Positions 56,309-64,000 of a stretch of 64,000 bases of DNA are shown here, one piece after another. The translations under genes and the position numbers were made by a program. Positions within the stretch are counted from its first letter, which is position 1. Every line of letters starts with the position of its first letter. The notes beneath the pieces were generated by a model. It worked only from the letters and a program-made list of their open reading frames with translations, did no database searches and had not been told where the DNA came from. Origin of the DNA: Chionoecetes opilio (Eukaryota > Arthropoda > Malacostraca > Decapoda > Majidae); NCBI GenBank assembly GCA_016584305.1, contig JACEEZ010020019.1, forward strand, positions 283,368 through 347,367, read 5' to 3'.

Positions 56309-57930
56309 CCCTCCAACTGAGCAGCTTCACACCACTGGATTACGGGCAGTGGATGCCGATACTCCCATTGACGAAACCGCACCCTCTCTTGACGAAGTCA
56401 GAGAGGCTGTAGCTAAGTTGAGGTGTGGAAAGGCAGCTGATGTTTGTAATATCAGTGCGGAGCTCCTCAAAGCTGGGGGTGAGGCCATGATCCGCGGGTT
56501 GCATGCTGTCCTGGCTGCCGTGTGGCAATCAGGTACCATTCCTCTGACTGGAAAAGGGGGCTGGTCGTCCCTATCTGGAAAGGGAAAGGGGACCGTCAGG
56601 ACTGCAACAATTACCGCGGTATTACACTGCTCAGCGTGCCAAGCAAGGTGCTTGCCCATCTATTGCTGACACGGATCCGCAGTCATCTGCTGAAGCATCA
56701 GAGACCTCAGCAGTCTGGGTTCACACCTGGTAAGTCAACAACGGACCGTATCCTAGCGCTTCGTGTCCTGGTGGAACGCCGACGTGAGTTTCGACAGGGG
56801 ATGCTTGCAGCCTATGTTGATCTCAAGAAGGCGTTTGACTCAGTGCATCGTGAGTCACTTTGGGATCTTCTGCGACTTCGCAAGATTCATGCAAGGACTA
56901 TTGGTTTGATAACCGGTCTGTATTCTGGGACTGAGAGTGTGTGAAGTGTGGGGCAGGTGTATCCAGCTTCTTTCCTGTTAATACAGGAGTGAGGCAAGGG
57001 TGTGTCCTTGCCCCATCACTTTTCAACGCTTGTATGGACTGGGTATTGGACAAAGTTGTAGATCAAAGTGATTGTGGAGCATCCGTCGGCAACACCAAGA
57101 TCACTGATCTTGTTTTTGCCGATGATGCAGTAATCTTTGCCGAGTCGCTGAAGGTCCTGGTGATGGCTCTCGAGGCGCTGCACGGGGAGGCAAAGCCTAT
57201 GGGACTTGAGGTCTCCTGGCTTAAGACCAAGGTCCAGGTGTTTGGAGACTTACTAGATGAAGCAGTACAGTCTATTCATGCGTGCGGCGAGGACATTGAG
57301 ATCTTGGAAAGTTTTACATACCTTGGTAGCGCAGTCCATAATGACGGCGGGTCACGTCAAGAAGTCTTACGGCGGATTGGCATAGCCCACGGTGCTATGG
57401 ACTCGCTCAGCGGGAGTATTTGGCGTTGTCGGTACCTGTGCAGGAGGACAAAGATCCGGATCTTCAAGTCGCTTGTGATCCCTGCCTTACCGAAGGCAGT
57501 GAGACATGGACACTAAATAGTGACTTGAAGAGACTAATCAATGCCTTTGGTAATAAGTGTCTTCGCAGAATCATGGGGTATCGCTGGGATGATTACGTGT
57601 CAAATCAGCGATTGCACCGTGAGACTAAATAGAGGCCTATTATTACCTGCATAGTCCGTCAACGCCAACTTCGGCTATATGGGCATGTGGCACGCTACCC
57701 TGAAACCGATCCTTCCCATCGGGTTGTATCTGTAAGAGACAATCCGGCGTGGAGGAGGCCAAGGGGGCTCCCACAAGGCTCGTGGCTGGGGCAAGTTTAT
57801 TTTTCTTGTCGAGAGCTGCTTGGTATGGGAAAGGAGCCTGCATGGAGACTCGCGAATGGTGACCCCCGGGAGTGGCGTCGTAGGGTAGGTGAGGCGACGT
57901 GCCCCCCGGCGTATGCCCCCAATGATTGAT
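56309..57930 (+). pseudogene. RTE-like LINE, reverse transcriptase ORF
   Basis: Plus strand in order: DETAPSLDEVREAVAKLRCG, frameshift, RGLVVPIWKGKGDRQDCNNY and RGITLLSVPSKVLAHLLLTR (fingers), FTPGKSTTDRILALRVLVER, MLAAYVDLKKAFDSVHRESL (palm motif A), a frameshift at 56940, VNTGVRQGCVLAPSLFNACM, DLVFADDAVIFAES (catalytic FADD intact), WLKTKVQVFGDLLDEAVQSI, FTYLGSAVHNDGGSRQEVLR and RQRQLRLYGHVARYPETDPS. Ends at APND and TGATTGAT. Better preserved than 26594-27735 but has at least four frameshifts/stops. 5'-truncated. Confidence 0.9.
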
Positions 57931-57935
57931 ACCCC

Positions 57936-58443
57936 GACAAAGCAGTGGCCATGGCGACGGCAACGGTCTTCGGGTGCCATCTCTGGTACTTGAGCGAGAG
58001 GAGAGTTCTCTTGCGTTCTTCGACGATCACCTGGCCATTGAGACTAAACGGGAGATGGTGAGGGCTCTGCAGGAGGAAGAGGGCTCTGACGACCCTCCTC
58101 GACGAGCAACGGTCGAGCTTACATCCACTGATCTGGCAAAGGAAACTGTTGCAAGTTTCATGAAGTCTGTCACGCCGTCCTTCTTCGAGATCCTTGGGTT
58201 GGATGCGGGTCTTCTGGCAGTCGACCCAACAGCATGCCCCGACAATCCAGGATACACCGCCGCCGCCGCCTGCGTCAAGGAACTGCGCACTGTGAACGAC
58301 TTCGCTGAGCGAGGCGTCGCCCTGATGTAGGTCAACCTGGCCCTCACCAAGAACGAAGAGCAGAGGCAGTTCCTCCTCCAAGTCGTGGAGGAACACCGGA
58401 GGAAATACCCTGATGCCCGAAAGTCCACAGTGACTGTGAACTA
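57936..58443 (+). pseudogene. transposon-encoded conserved protein, second part
   Basis: AVAMATATVFGCHLWYLSER continues the protein after the RTE insertion; after a frameshift ESSLAFFDDHLAIETKREMV, TVASFMKSVTPSFFEILGLD and AAAACVKELRTVNDFAERGV follow, then past a stop VNLALTKNEEQRQFLLQVVE and EHRRKYPDARKS, ending at TAG. The C-terminal helix-rich block (NDFAERGVAL, TKNEEQRQFLL) is recognisable as conserved in invertebrate uncharacterised proteins. Confidence 0.6.
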
Positions 58444-58805
58444 GGTAACAATGAGTGGGAGATGGGCGCCCACCCTAGAGGGGCTAGTACTGAAGAAGAG
58501 GGGGACCTAGAATCAACGCTGTGAAATGAAACGTGCTTACAACTACGCTTATTACCTCAAATAATGTAACATTCAAATCTGTTAGTGACAAATAATTTTG
58601 AAAATGACCTATATCGGCACATAGAAAATGTCCAATTCTTACAGAAAATGATAAACTTCAACCTCATTGCGCGACCCCTAAATATTAATATTTCTAGACA
58701 GATCTCTACATACGTTGTTCTTCGGGCAAATGGAACACTTCGACCGCCCGTCCCGGATAAAATTCCGAAAAATCGAAATTCCCATCAAATAAGGAGCACC
58801 CTAAT

Positions 58806-59180
<375 letters not shown>

Positions 59181-59185
59181 GGGGC

Positions 59186-59490
59186 GGGTTGGCCATAGGG
59201 CACACCGGGCTGTGTCTCGGTGGGGCGGAGGGTCTGAGGCCGATCTGAGTCCCGGCCGGGCCGGCCCTCTGTAGCACATTATGGTATGGTTGTGAGAGAA
59301 GTTTATGCCCCAAGACCGTATGCCTCGTCTGGCTGAAGCCAGACGAGGCAGCCTGGTGTTTCCTCCCTCCTTCTCCCCTCTTCTAGCTATTGAATCTGAA
59401 GGAGCATGACCGGGCCAGGGACGGAATGGCCAGAGGGCACACCGGGCTGTGTCCCGGTGGGTTTGAGGGCCGCCGGGGCCTGGTGGCCAG
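59186..59490. repeat. two diverged direct copies of GGCACACCGGGCTGTGT unit
   Basis: 59185-59245 (GGCACACCGGGCTGTGTCTC) and 59425-59480 (GGCACACCGGGCTGTGTCCC) are direct repeats about 240 bp apart. An inverted motif, CCTCGTCTGGCT / AGCCAGACGAGG, lies between. Not assigned. Confidence 0.6.
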
Positions 59491-59840
59491 ACTAGTACGC
59501 TTGACGAAAAAGTGGCTGTCGGGATTATAGTCTGGTTATAGGCTACTCTTGGTGCGAAATCATAGGTACAACATTTTATGAAGCAATTTATAAGAGAGAG
59601 AAGGAGAGATCAGCTGTTTCTAGCATGGAGATATAATAATATAACTTCAATGAATTCTAGCGCATTTATAGGAGATCGTTGTCATTGAGATAGCTAGCTA
59701 GGCCACCAAACCCTCCTGTCCACAACAAACTACAGTTTCATGGCACCACGGGCCACACACTTCCGTGTAATGTTTTTTTTCTTTTTTTACAGCACAAAGG
59801 ACTAGCCAAGGACTAAAAAAGCCTGCTTAGTTTCCAGTCC
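59491..59840. other. no gene recognised
   Basis: Mixed sequence between the direct repeats and the LINE fragment. No coding or RNA feature. Confidence 0.35.
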
Positions 59841-60560
59841 CTATAAAGAAGACCAAGAGAATATAGAAAGGGGGGTGAGCCAATTTAGTTCGGGAGGTGT
59901 CTTGTTACTCCTCGCTTGAAGAAAAAAATTGTCGTAGGAAGGTGGAAGAATAGAAACAGAAAGAGTGTTCATGTGTTTGCCAGTGAAGGTCATAGAAAAG
60001 TGAAGATATGTACTTGTTAACTCTTGCATTGGAAGATGGACAGAATAGGAATGAGAATAAGTAGAATTAAGGCTTGTGCTGCGAGGCCGCAGTAGAGGGG
60101 AAAACATGGAGTTAGCTAATTCAGAAGAGCATTGAGCATGAAAATAACGATAGAAGATAGCAAGAGAACAACATTGCGATTTGCAACGGTGATTTAGGTG
60201 ATTTAAAGATTGAAGACAGTCAGTCAGAGGAGTTGATGAGACTAAAAGCTTTTGATTTTACCCTGTTGAGGAAAGCTGTACGAGTGGATCCCCACAAAAC
60301 AATTGAGACATACTCCATACATGGGCAGATAAGGCCCCTGTACAGAGCAAGCAACTGGGAGGGAGAACAAATTGGACGCAGACGTAAGAGGACACCTAAC
60401 TTCTTAGAAGCTGTTTTAGCAAGAGATGAGATGTGAGATTTCCAGTTCAAATTTTTAGTAAAGAATAATCCAAGAATGTTCATTGTAGCAGAAGAAGACA
60501 GTTGAGTGTCATTGAAGAAGAAGGGATATAGTCCGGGAGCGCACTGAGGTTTATTCATAA
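59841..60560 (-). pseudogene. CR1/Daphne-like LINE, RT C-terminal region
   Basis: Minus strand: NDTQLSSSATMNILGLFFTK, NLNWKSHISSLAKTASKKLG, LLALYRGLICPCMEYVSIVL and WGSTRTAFLNRVKSKAFSLI (RT thumb and after), then with frameshifts STYSHSYSVHLPMQELTSTY and SVSILPPSYDNFFLQARS. These are terminal blocks of a decapod-abundant LINE. 5'-truncated: the catalytic palm is absent. Confidence 0.75.
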
Positions 60561-60663
60561 TCTCGAGTGGAAAAGGTTTGGGGTGCGGAATCTACACATG
60601 GGACCTGTGGGAGTCTGGAAAGGCGATTCTTAAGTTGCGCGAATGGTGCGTTTGGTTGTCAGC

Positions 60664-60770
60664 GCCACCCACTGATCTATATAACATGGATCGCGGATCT
60701 GGGCTAGCTGTGGCCGAGATACTGAAGTCACCAGCCGCCATCTTGAAATAACCAAAACAAATACATGGGC
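60664..60770. repeat. left arm of a ~100-bp inverted repeat
   Basis: CGCCACCCACTGATCTATAT and AACATGGATCGCGGA, then GCCGCCATCTTG and AACCAAAACAAA, all mirrored at 62620-62718 (TCCGCGATCCATGTTATATA, CAAGATGGCGGACAG). Confidence 0.7.
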
Positions 60771-60814
60771 TGGCCAGGCAGTGGCTGGGTGTTGGCTGCT
60801 GGCATGTGATAGCC

Positions 60815-60930
60815 TATATTACCACCTACTACTACTATTAACACCTACTACTACTACTACTATTACCACCTACTACTACTATTACCACCTACAACTACTA
60901 TTAACACCTACTACTACTACTACTAAACTT
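60815..60930. repeat. (CTA)n trinucleotide tract
   Basis: Imperfect ACTACTACTATTACCACCT units. Confidence 0.9.
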
Positions 60931-60984
60931 CCAACCTAGTGCATCGTCGAACCTTCCAAGTCATTTATTTACGGTGATACACAG

Positions 60985-61297
60985 ACAACAGGTGTGTTGC
61001 GAGGCCGTACAGGTGTGTAGTGACAGGTGTCTTGCGAGGCCGTACAGGTGTGTAGTGACAGGTGTGTTGCGAGGCCGTACAGGTGTGTAGTGACAGGTGC
61101 CTTGCGAGGCCGTACAGGTGTGTTGCGAGGCCGTACAGGTGTGTAGTGACAGGTGTGTTGCGAGGCCGTACAGGTGTGTAGTGACAGGTGTCTTGCGAGG
61201 CCGTACAGGTGTGTAGTGACAGGTGTGTTGCGAGGCCGTACAGGTGTGTAGTGACAGGTGTGTTGCGAGGCCGTACAAGTGTGTAGTGACAGGTGTG
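60985..61297. repeat. 35-bp minisatellite, ~9 units
   Basis: Unit CAGGTGTGTTGCGAGGCCGT followed by ACAGGTGTGTAGTGA. One unit is shortened by an internal deletion at 61110-61140. The minus-strand frame of 131 codons is a by-product. Confidence 0.95.
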
Positions 61298-61763
61298 GTG
61301 TATGTGGTAAAGCGAGAGGCTAAGAGTGCAGTGTACAGACCTAATGAGCGAACCACCGAGTGTGTGTGTGTCTGACCTAATGAGCGAAGGCGCAGTTCTC
61401 GTCCACTATAACGGCGCTAGCCCCGTACCGCCGCCGCCACGGGTACGGCGCGAGCCACAGTGGTCCATAGAAGCTACTCTCGGGGATTACAGGAAGTTTA
61501 AATTAATCAAAAACCTTTGGCCTAATCAAAAAACCTTTCTTAATTAGGTATATTGAATTGAAAGTAGTTAGTTTCGTACACTGATTTTGAGTATTTTCGT
61601 ACATACCTGGTGTCGTTTCGTAACTCTAGTAGTCAAGTTCAACTCTGAGCTGAGTGTACGAAACGACTATGGTTTCATTTAGACTACGAAACAACTTTTG
61701 GTAATAATGGACGAGTTTCGCGGTCGTTTTAAGAGACCAACTATTTTTTCTTGGCCTACAATA
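61298..61763. other. unassigned; two direct GACCTAATGAGCGAA motifs
   Basis: CTAATGAGCGAACCACCGAG (61340) and CTAATGAGCGAAGGCGCAGT (61377) share a direct repeat. TTTCGTACACTGATTTTGAG and later TGAGTGTACGAAACGACTAT form a diverged inverted repeat (61573-61665). No gene. Confidence 0.4.
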
Positions 61764-62017
61764 GGTGCTTGTTGCAATGGAGATAGTTTTATTTTGCGCA
61801 ACCCCCCCCCAAAAAAAAATAATATTAATGAAACCTAACCTAACCTTATAGGTTTTAATGAAACCTAACCTTAAAGGTTTTAATGAAACCTAACCTAACC
61901 TTATAGGTTGTAATGAAACCTAACCTAACTATTTTATAACCAACCAAGGTTCCAGATACTTTTTTTTCCTTTTTTTTTTCTTCGCAAAATAAAGCTATCT
62001 CCATTAGAACAAGCACC
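61764..62017. mobile_element. MITE with GGTGCTTGTT ends
   Basis: GGTGCTTGTTGCAATGGAGA at the left and the complement of the right end GGTGCTTGTTCTAATGGAGA, ~35 bp TIRs (TAGTTTTATTTTGCG follows). The interior contains AAACCTAACCTAACC repeats, like the related element at 6970-7365. Confidence 0.75.
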
Positions 62018-62185
62018 GCTTATTAGGAAGCGCTATGATCATTTGTATCATAACCGCACTCAGGTCTGCTTCCGTTCCCCACTAATTGTTAACAAGTATA
62101 AAAAAATATACTTATATCTATATCTATATCTACCTATATAAAAAAAAGTATACCATATCCACCTATATTTTTTTTTAACTAGTAG

Positions 62186-62456
62186 GTGGATGACTGGAGT
62201 GGGTAGATGGATTAAGAGTGGATGGGCTGGGTGGGGAGTGGGTGTGGGTGTGTGTGTGGTGTGGGTGTGTGTGGGTGGTGGGTGTGTGGTGGGTGCGTGC
62301 GTGTGTGTGTGGTGGGTGCGTGTGTGTGGTGGGTGGTGGGTGCGTGTGTGTGTGTGGTGGGTGTGTGTGTGTGTGTGTGGTGGGTGTGTGTGTGTGGTGG
62401 GTGGGTGTGTGTGTGGGTGTGTGTGTGTGTGGTGGGTGCGTGTGTGTGTGTGTGGT
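62186..62456. repeat. GT-rich low-complexity tract
   Basis: Irregular GTGGTGGGTGTGTGTG runs of 270 bp, all G/T on the plus strand. Overlapping ORFs on both strands are artefacts. Confidence 0.95.
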
Positions 62457-62619
62457 GTTACTCACAGGTGGAAAGATTTGCCACTTCCAGGTCCTGGTCT
62501 GTTTGTACAGGACATAGCAGCACAGCGTGGCATGACGAGGTGATAACACAGCCAGACAGCAAGCACAACTTGGCATGACGAGGCGATAACACAGCCAGAC
62601 AGCAACGCGAGCCGCAGAA

Positions 62620-62718
62620 ACAAGGCTTTGTTTTGGTTACGACAAGATGGCGGACAGTTGGAACCAGTGCTGAGCCAGGCTTCCGCGATCCATGTTATAT
62701 AGATCAGTGGCGCCACCT
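62620..62718. repeat. right arm of the ~100-bp inverted repeat
   Basis: Complement of 60664-60770 with a different central stretch. Together they enclose ~1.85 kb with minisatellite, MITE and GT tract. Confidence 0.7.
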
Positions 62719-62733
62719 GGTTTAGCAGAAAAA

Positions 62734-63290
62734 TAGTTTTAATCATAATTTGTAGTGGAAGCTCAATTCAAGCATGGGTCGATAGATAATCATGCACTGA
62801 TCATATATCATCAACTTAAGAACAAAATCTATGGTGCATATCCAATTAAGAACACCGCTAATTACCGCTTTAATCTAAATTATGAGTGGAAAATTAAAAC
62901 AAGTGCCTAATTGTAGTATGATGTACCAGCAAGCTTAATCAAGTGCTCAAGAACATTTTTTATGGTGCGTTCCGTACTTAAGAACCGGTCAAAGGTTACG
63001 TGGGGCCCTGATAAGAGTTTAATCATAATTTGTAGTGGAAGCTCAATTCATGCATGGATCGATAGATAATCATGCACTGATCATATATCATCAACTTAAG
63101 AACAAAAGCTATGGTGCATATCCAATTAAGAACACCGCTAATTACCACTTTAATCAAAATTATGAGAAGAAAATTAAAACAAGTGCCTAATTGTAATATG
63201 ATGTACCAGCAAGCTTAATCAAGTGCTTAAGAACACTTTTTATGGTGCGTTCCGTAGGCCTACTTAAAAACCGGTAAAAGGTCACCGGAT
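62734..63290. repeat. 281-bp tandem duplication
   Basis: TTTAATCATAATTTGTAGTG, CATGCACTGATCATATATCA, GTGCATATCCAATTAAGAAC and ATGATGTACCAGCAAGCTTA occur at 62737-63000 and again at 63018-63286 with a few substitutions. Only two copies. Confidence 0.9.
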
Positions 63291-63360
63291 CGAGTTTGCG
63301 ACACTCAAATGCAACAAATCGTTACTTTTCCGTGTGGTATAGCGTAGACCCGAACGGAAC

Positions 63361-63564
63361 TATACAGACAGACAGACAGACAGACAGCGAGAGAGACAGA
63401 TAGACAGACAGCGAGAGAGACAGACAGTGAGAGAGACAGACAGACAGACAGCGAGAGACAGACAGACAGAGAGAGAGACAGACAGACAGACAGAGCGATA
63501 GACAGACAGACAGTCAGAGAGCGAGAGACATACAGAGAGACAGACAGACAGACAGAGAGAGACA
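63361..63564. repeat. (GACA/GAGA)n microsatellite
   Basis: Irregular ACAGACAGACAGCGAGAGAG units over 200 bp. Confidence 0.95.
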
Positions 63565-63726
63565 TCATATCGTTGGGTTTCGGGCAGCGAGGTAAAAATC
63601 TTCAATGGAACATCATAAGGCCTGTGGTTGTTCGCATTTGAACAACGACAGGCCTTATGATGTTCTATTGAAGACTTACCTCGCTGCCCGAAGCCCAACG
63701 ATATGATTGATGTCTCTGTCTGTCTT
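63565..63726. repeat. hairpin (~68-bp arms) followed by (TGTC)n
   Basis: CATATCGTTGGGTTTCGGGC and AACATCATAAGGCCTGTGGT pair with the later ACAGGCCTTATGATGTT and GCCCGAAGCCCAACGATATG. The loop is short (GTTCGCATTTGAAC). The flanking GACA on the left and TGTC on the right are also complementary. Confidence 0.85.
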
Positions 63727-63889
63727 TTTTTTTTTTTTTTTTTTTTTTATTTAAACATACATACACTAAAAGCCCAAAGGTGCACTGTCGTGTGCTACCT
63801 ATCTTAAGGACAAATTGAATGTAACTATATACACATAAATACAAAGATTTAAAAAAACTAACATTTATATATAGATTTATAGAGTCTGG
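63727..63889. other. poly-T run and unassigned insertion in the TGTC array
   Basis: Twenty-three T, then 140 bp of AT-rich sequence (TAAAAGCCCAAAGGTGCACT) before the CTCTGTCTGT array resumes. It could be a reverse-oriented poly-A retroposon. Confidence 0.5.
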
Positions 63890-64000
63890 CTCTCTCGCTC
63901 TCTGTCTGTCTGTCTCTCTCGCTCTCTGTCTGTCTGTCTCTCGCTCTCTGTCTGTCTGTCTGTCTGTCTCTCGCTTTCTGTCTGTTTGGCTGTCTGTCTC
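63890..64000. repeat. (CTGT/CTCT)n microsatellite to window end
   Basis: CTCTCTGTCTGTCTGTCTCT repeats, the complement of 63361-63564, so the whole 63361-64000 is a mirrored arrangement around the hairpin. Confidence 0.95.

Larger units (their letters stand above)
55657..58804 (+). mobile_element. unassigned TIR transposon with a conserved ORF, split by RTE
   Basis: Left end TTAGGGTGTCCCTTATTTGG and the complement of the right end TTAGGGTGCTCCTTATTTGA are inverted repeats; inner blocks CCGGGACGGGC and TGTTCCATTT match too, giving imperfect ~85-bp TIRs. Coding pieces (55990-56308 and 57936-58443) show a protein interrupted by an RTE LINE. TSD is obscured by TA repeats on both sides. Superfamily not assigned. 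Confidence 0.65.

Noticed and set aside
60961..61356. 131-codon minus-strand ORF
   Set aside because: Translation of the 35-bp minisatellite; only repeats of THLSLHTCTA type.
62175..62578. ORFs across the GT-rich tract
   Set aside because: Low-complexity Val/Cys/Gly or His/Thr/Pro strings from the repeat.
63305..63698. ORFs across the GACA/TGTC array
   Set aside because: Cys-Leu-Ser-Val repeats from the microsatellite; no family resemblance.

Overview
This is a eukaryotic nuclear window, most likely from an arthropod and probably a decapod crustacean. That is an inference from interstitial TTAGG-type repeats, long introns, and dense, nested CR1-like, RTE-like and I/Nimb-like LINEs, a BEL/Pao element, Tigger-like MITEs and tRNA-derived SINEs. 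There is no bacterial gene organisation, operon or CRISPR array. Only two genes look like host genes. One is uroporphyrinogen-III synthase (heme synthesis; minus strand, 4758-5525, one uninterrupted coding exon). The other is UBAC2 (ER-membrane rhomboid-like protein with a C-terminal UBA domain; plus strand, seven exons between 39859 and 53050, first exon not found). The two genes have no evident functional link.

Layout. 1-3785 is AT-rich with no gene. 3790-4668 holds two tandem copies of a ~440-bp MITE next to the 3' end of UROS. 6700-11300 is a field of TTAGG-like repeats, hairpins and MITEs. 11333-18750 is a deep nest: a palindromic element containing a LINE that contains a Tigger-like element that contains SINEs, followed by a minus-strand CR1-like LINE split by two insertions and carrying a six-copy in-frame 57-bp minisatellite. 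18759-19553 is a Tigger-like MITE. 20225-24230 is a ~4 kb satellite of a 16-bp unit with almost no G on the plus strand. 24836-29364 is a patchwork of Tc1, LINE, RTE, SINE and Tigger pieces, including a palindromic reverse-transcriptase fragment.

31410-39252 is a BEL/Pao LTR retrotransposon in minus orientation with 5-bp target-site duplications (TATGG). Its reverse-transcriptase region is lost, and it carries a LINE in one LTR, an 876-bp MITE in the other and a Tigger-like element in gag. UBAC2 follows directly. Its ~9.9 kb fourth intron (numbered by the human gene) is filled by a Tigger-like element (41611-50208), which holds a SINE and an I/Nimb-type LINE (42547-49688, 14-bp duplication). 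The LINE in turn holds a near-perfect 1470-bp foldback with an 8-bp duplication and a smaller MITE.

54851-58804 holds another Tigger-like MITE and then a ~3.15 kb terminal-inverted-repeat element that encodes pieces of a conserved protein I cannot assign to a known transposase; an RTE LINE splits it. 58806-64000 is simple repeats, minisatellites, a LINE fragment, inverted repeats and a hairpin between mirrored GACA/TGTC arrays.

The best candidates for something poorly described are the 55657-58804 element, the 44065-45534 foldback, the 16-bp satellite and the Tigger/SINE composite. All identifications rest on reading the sequence and on remembered family motifs; no search was run.
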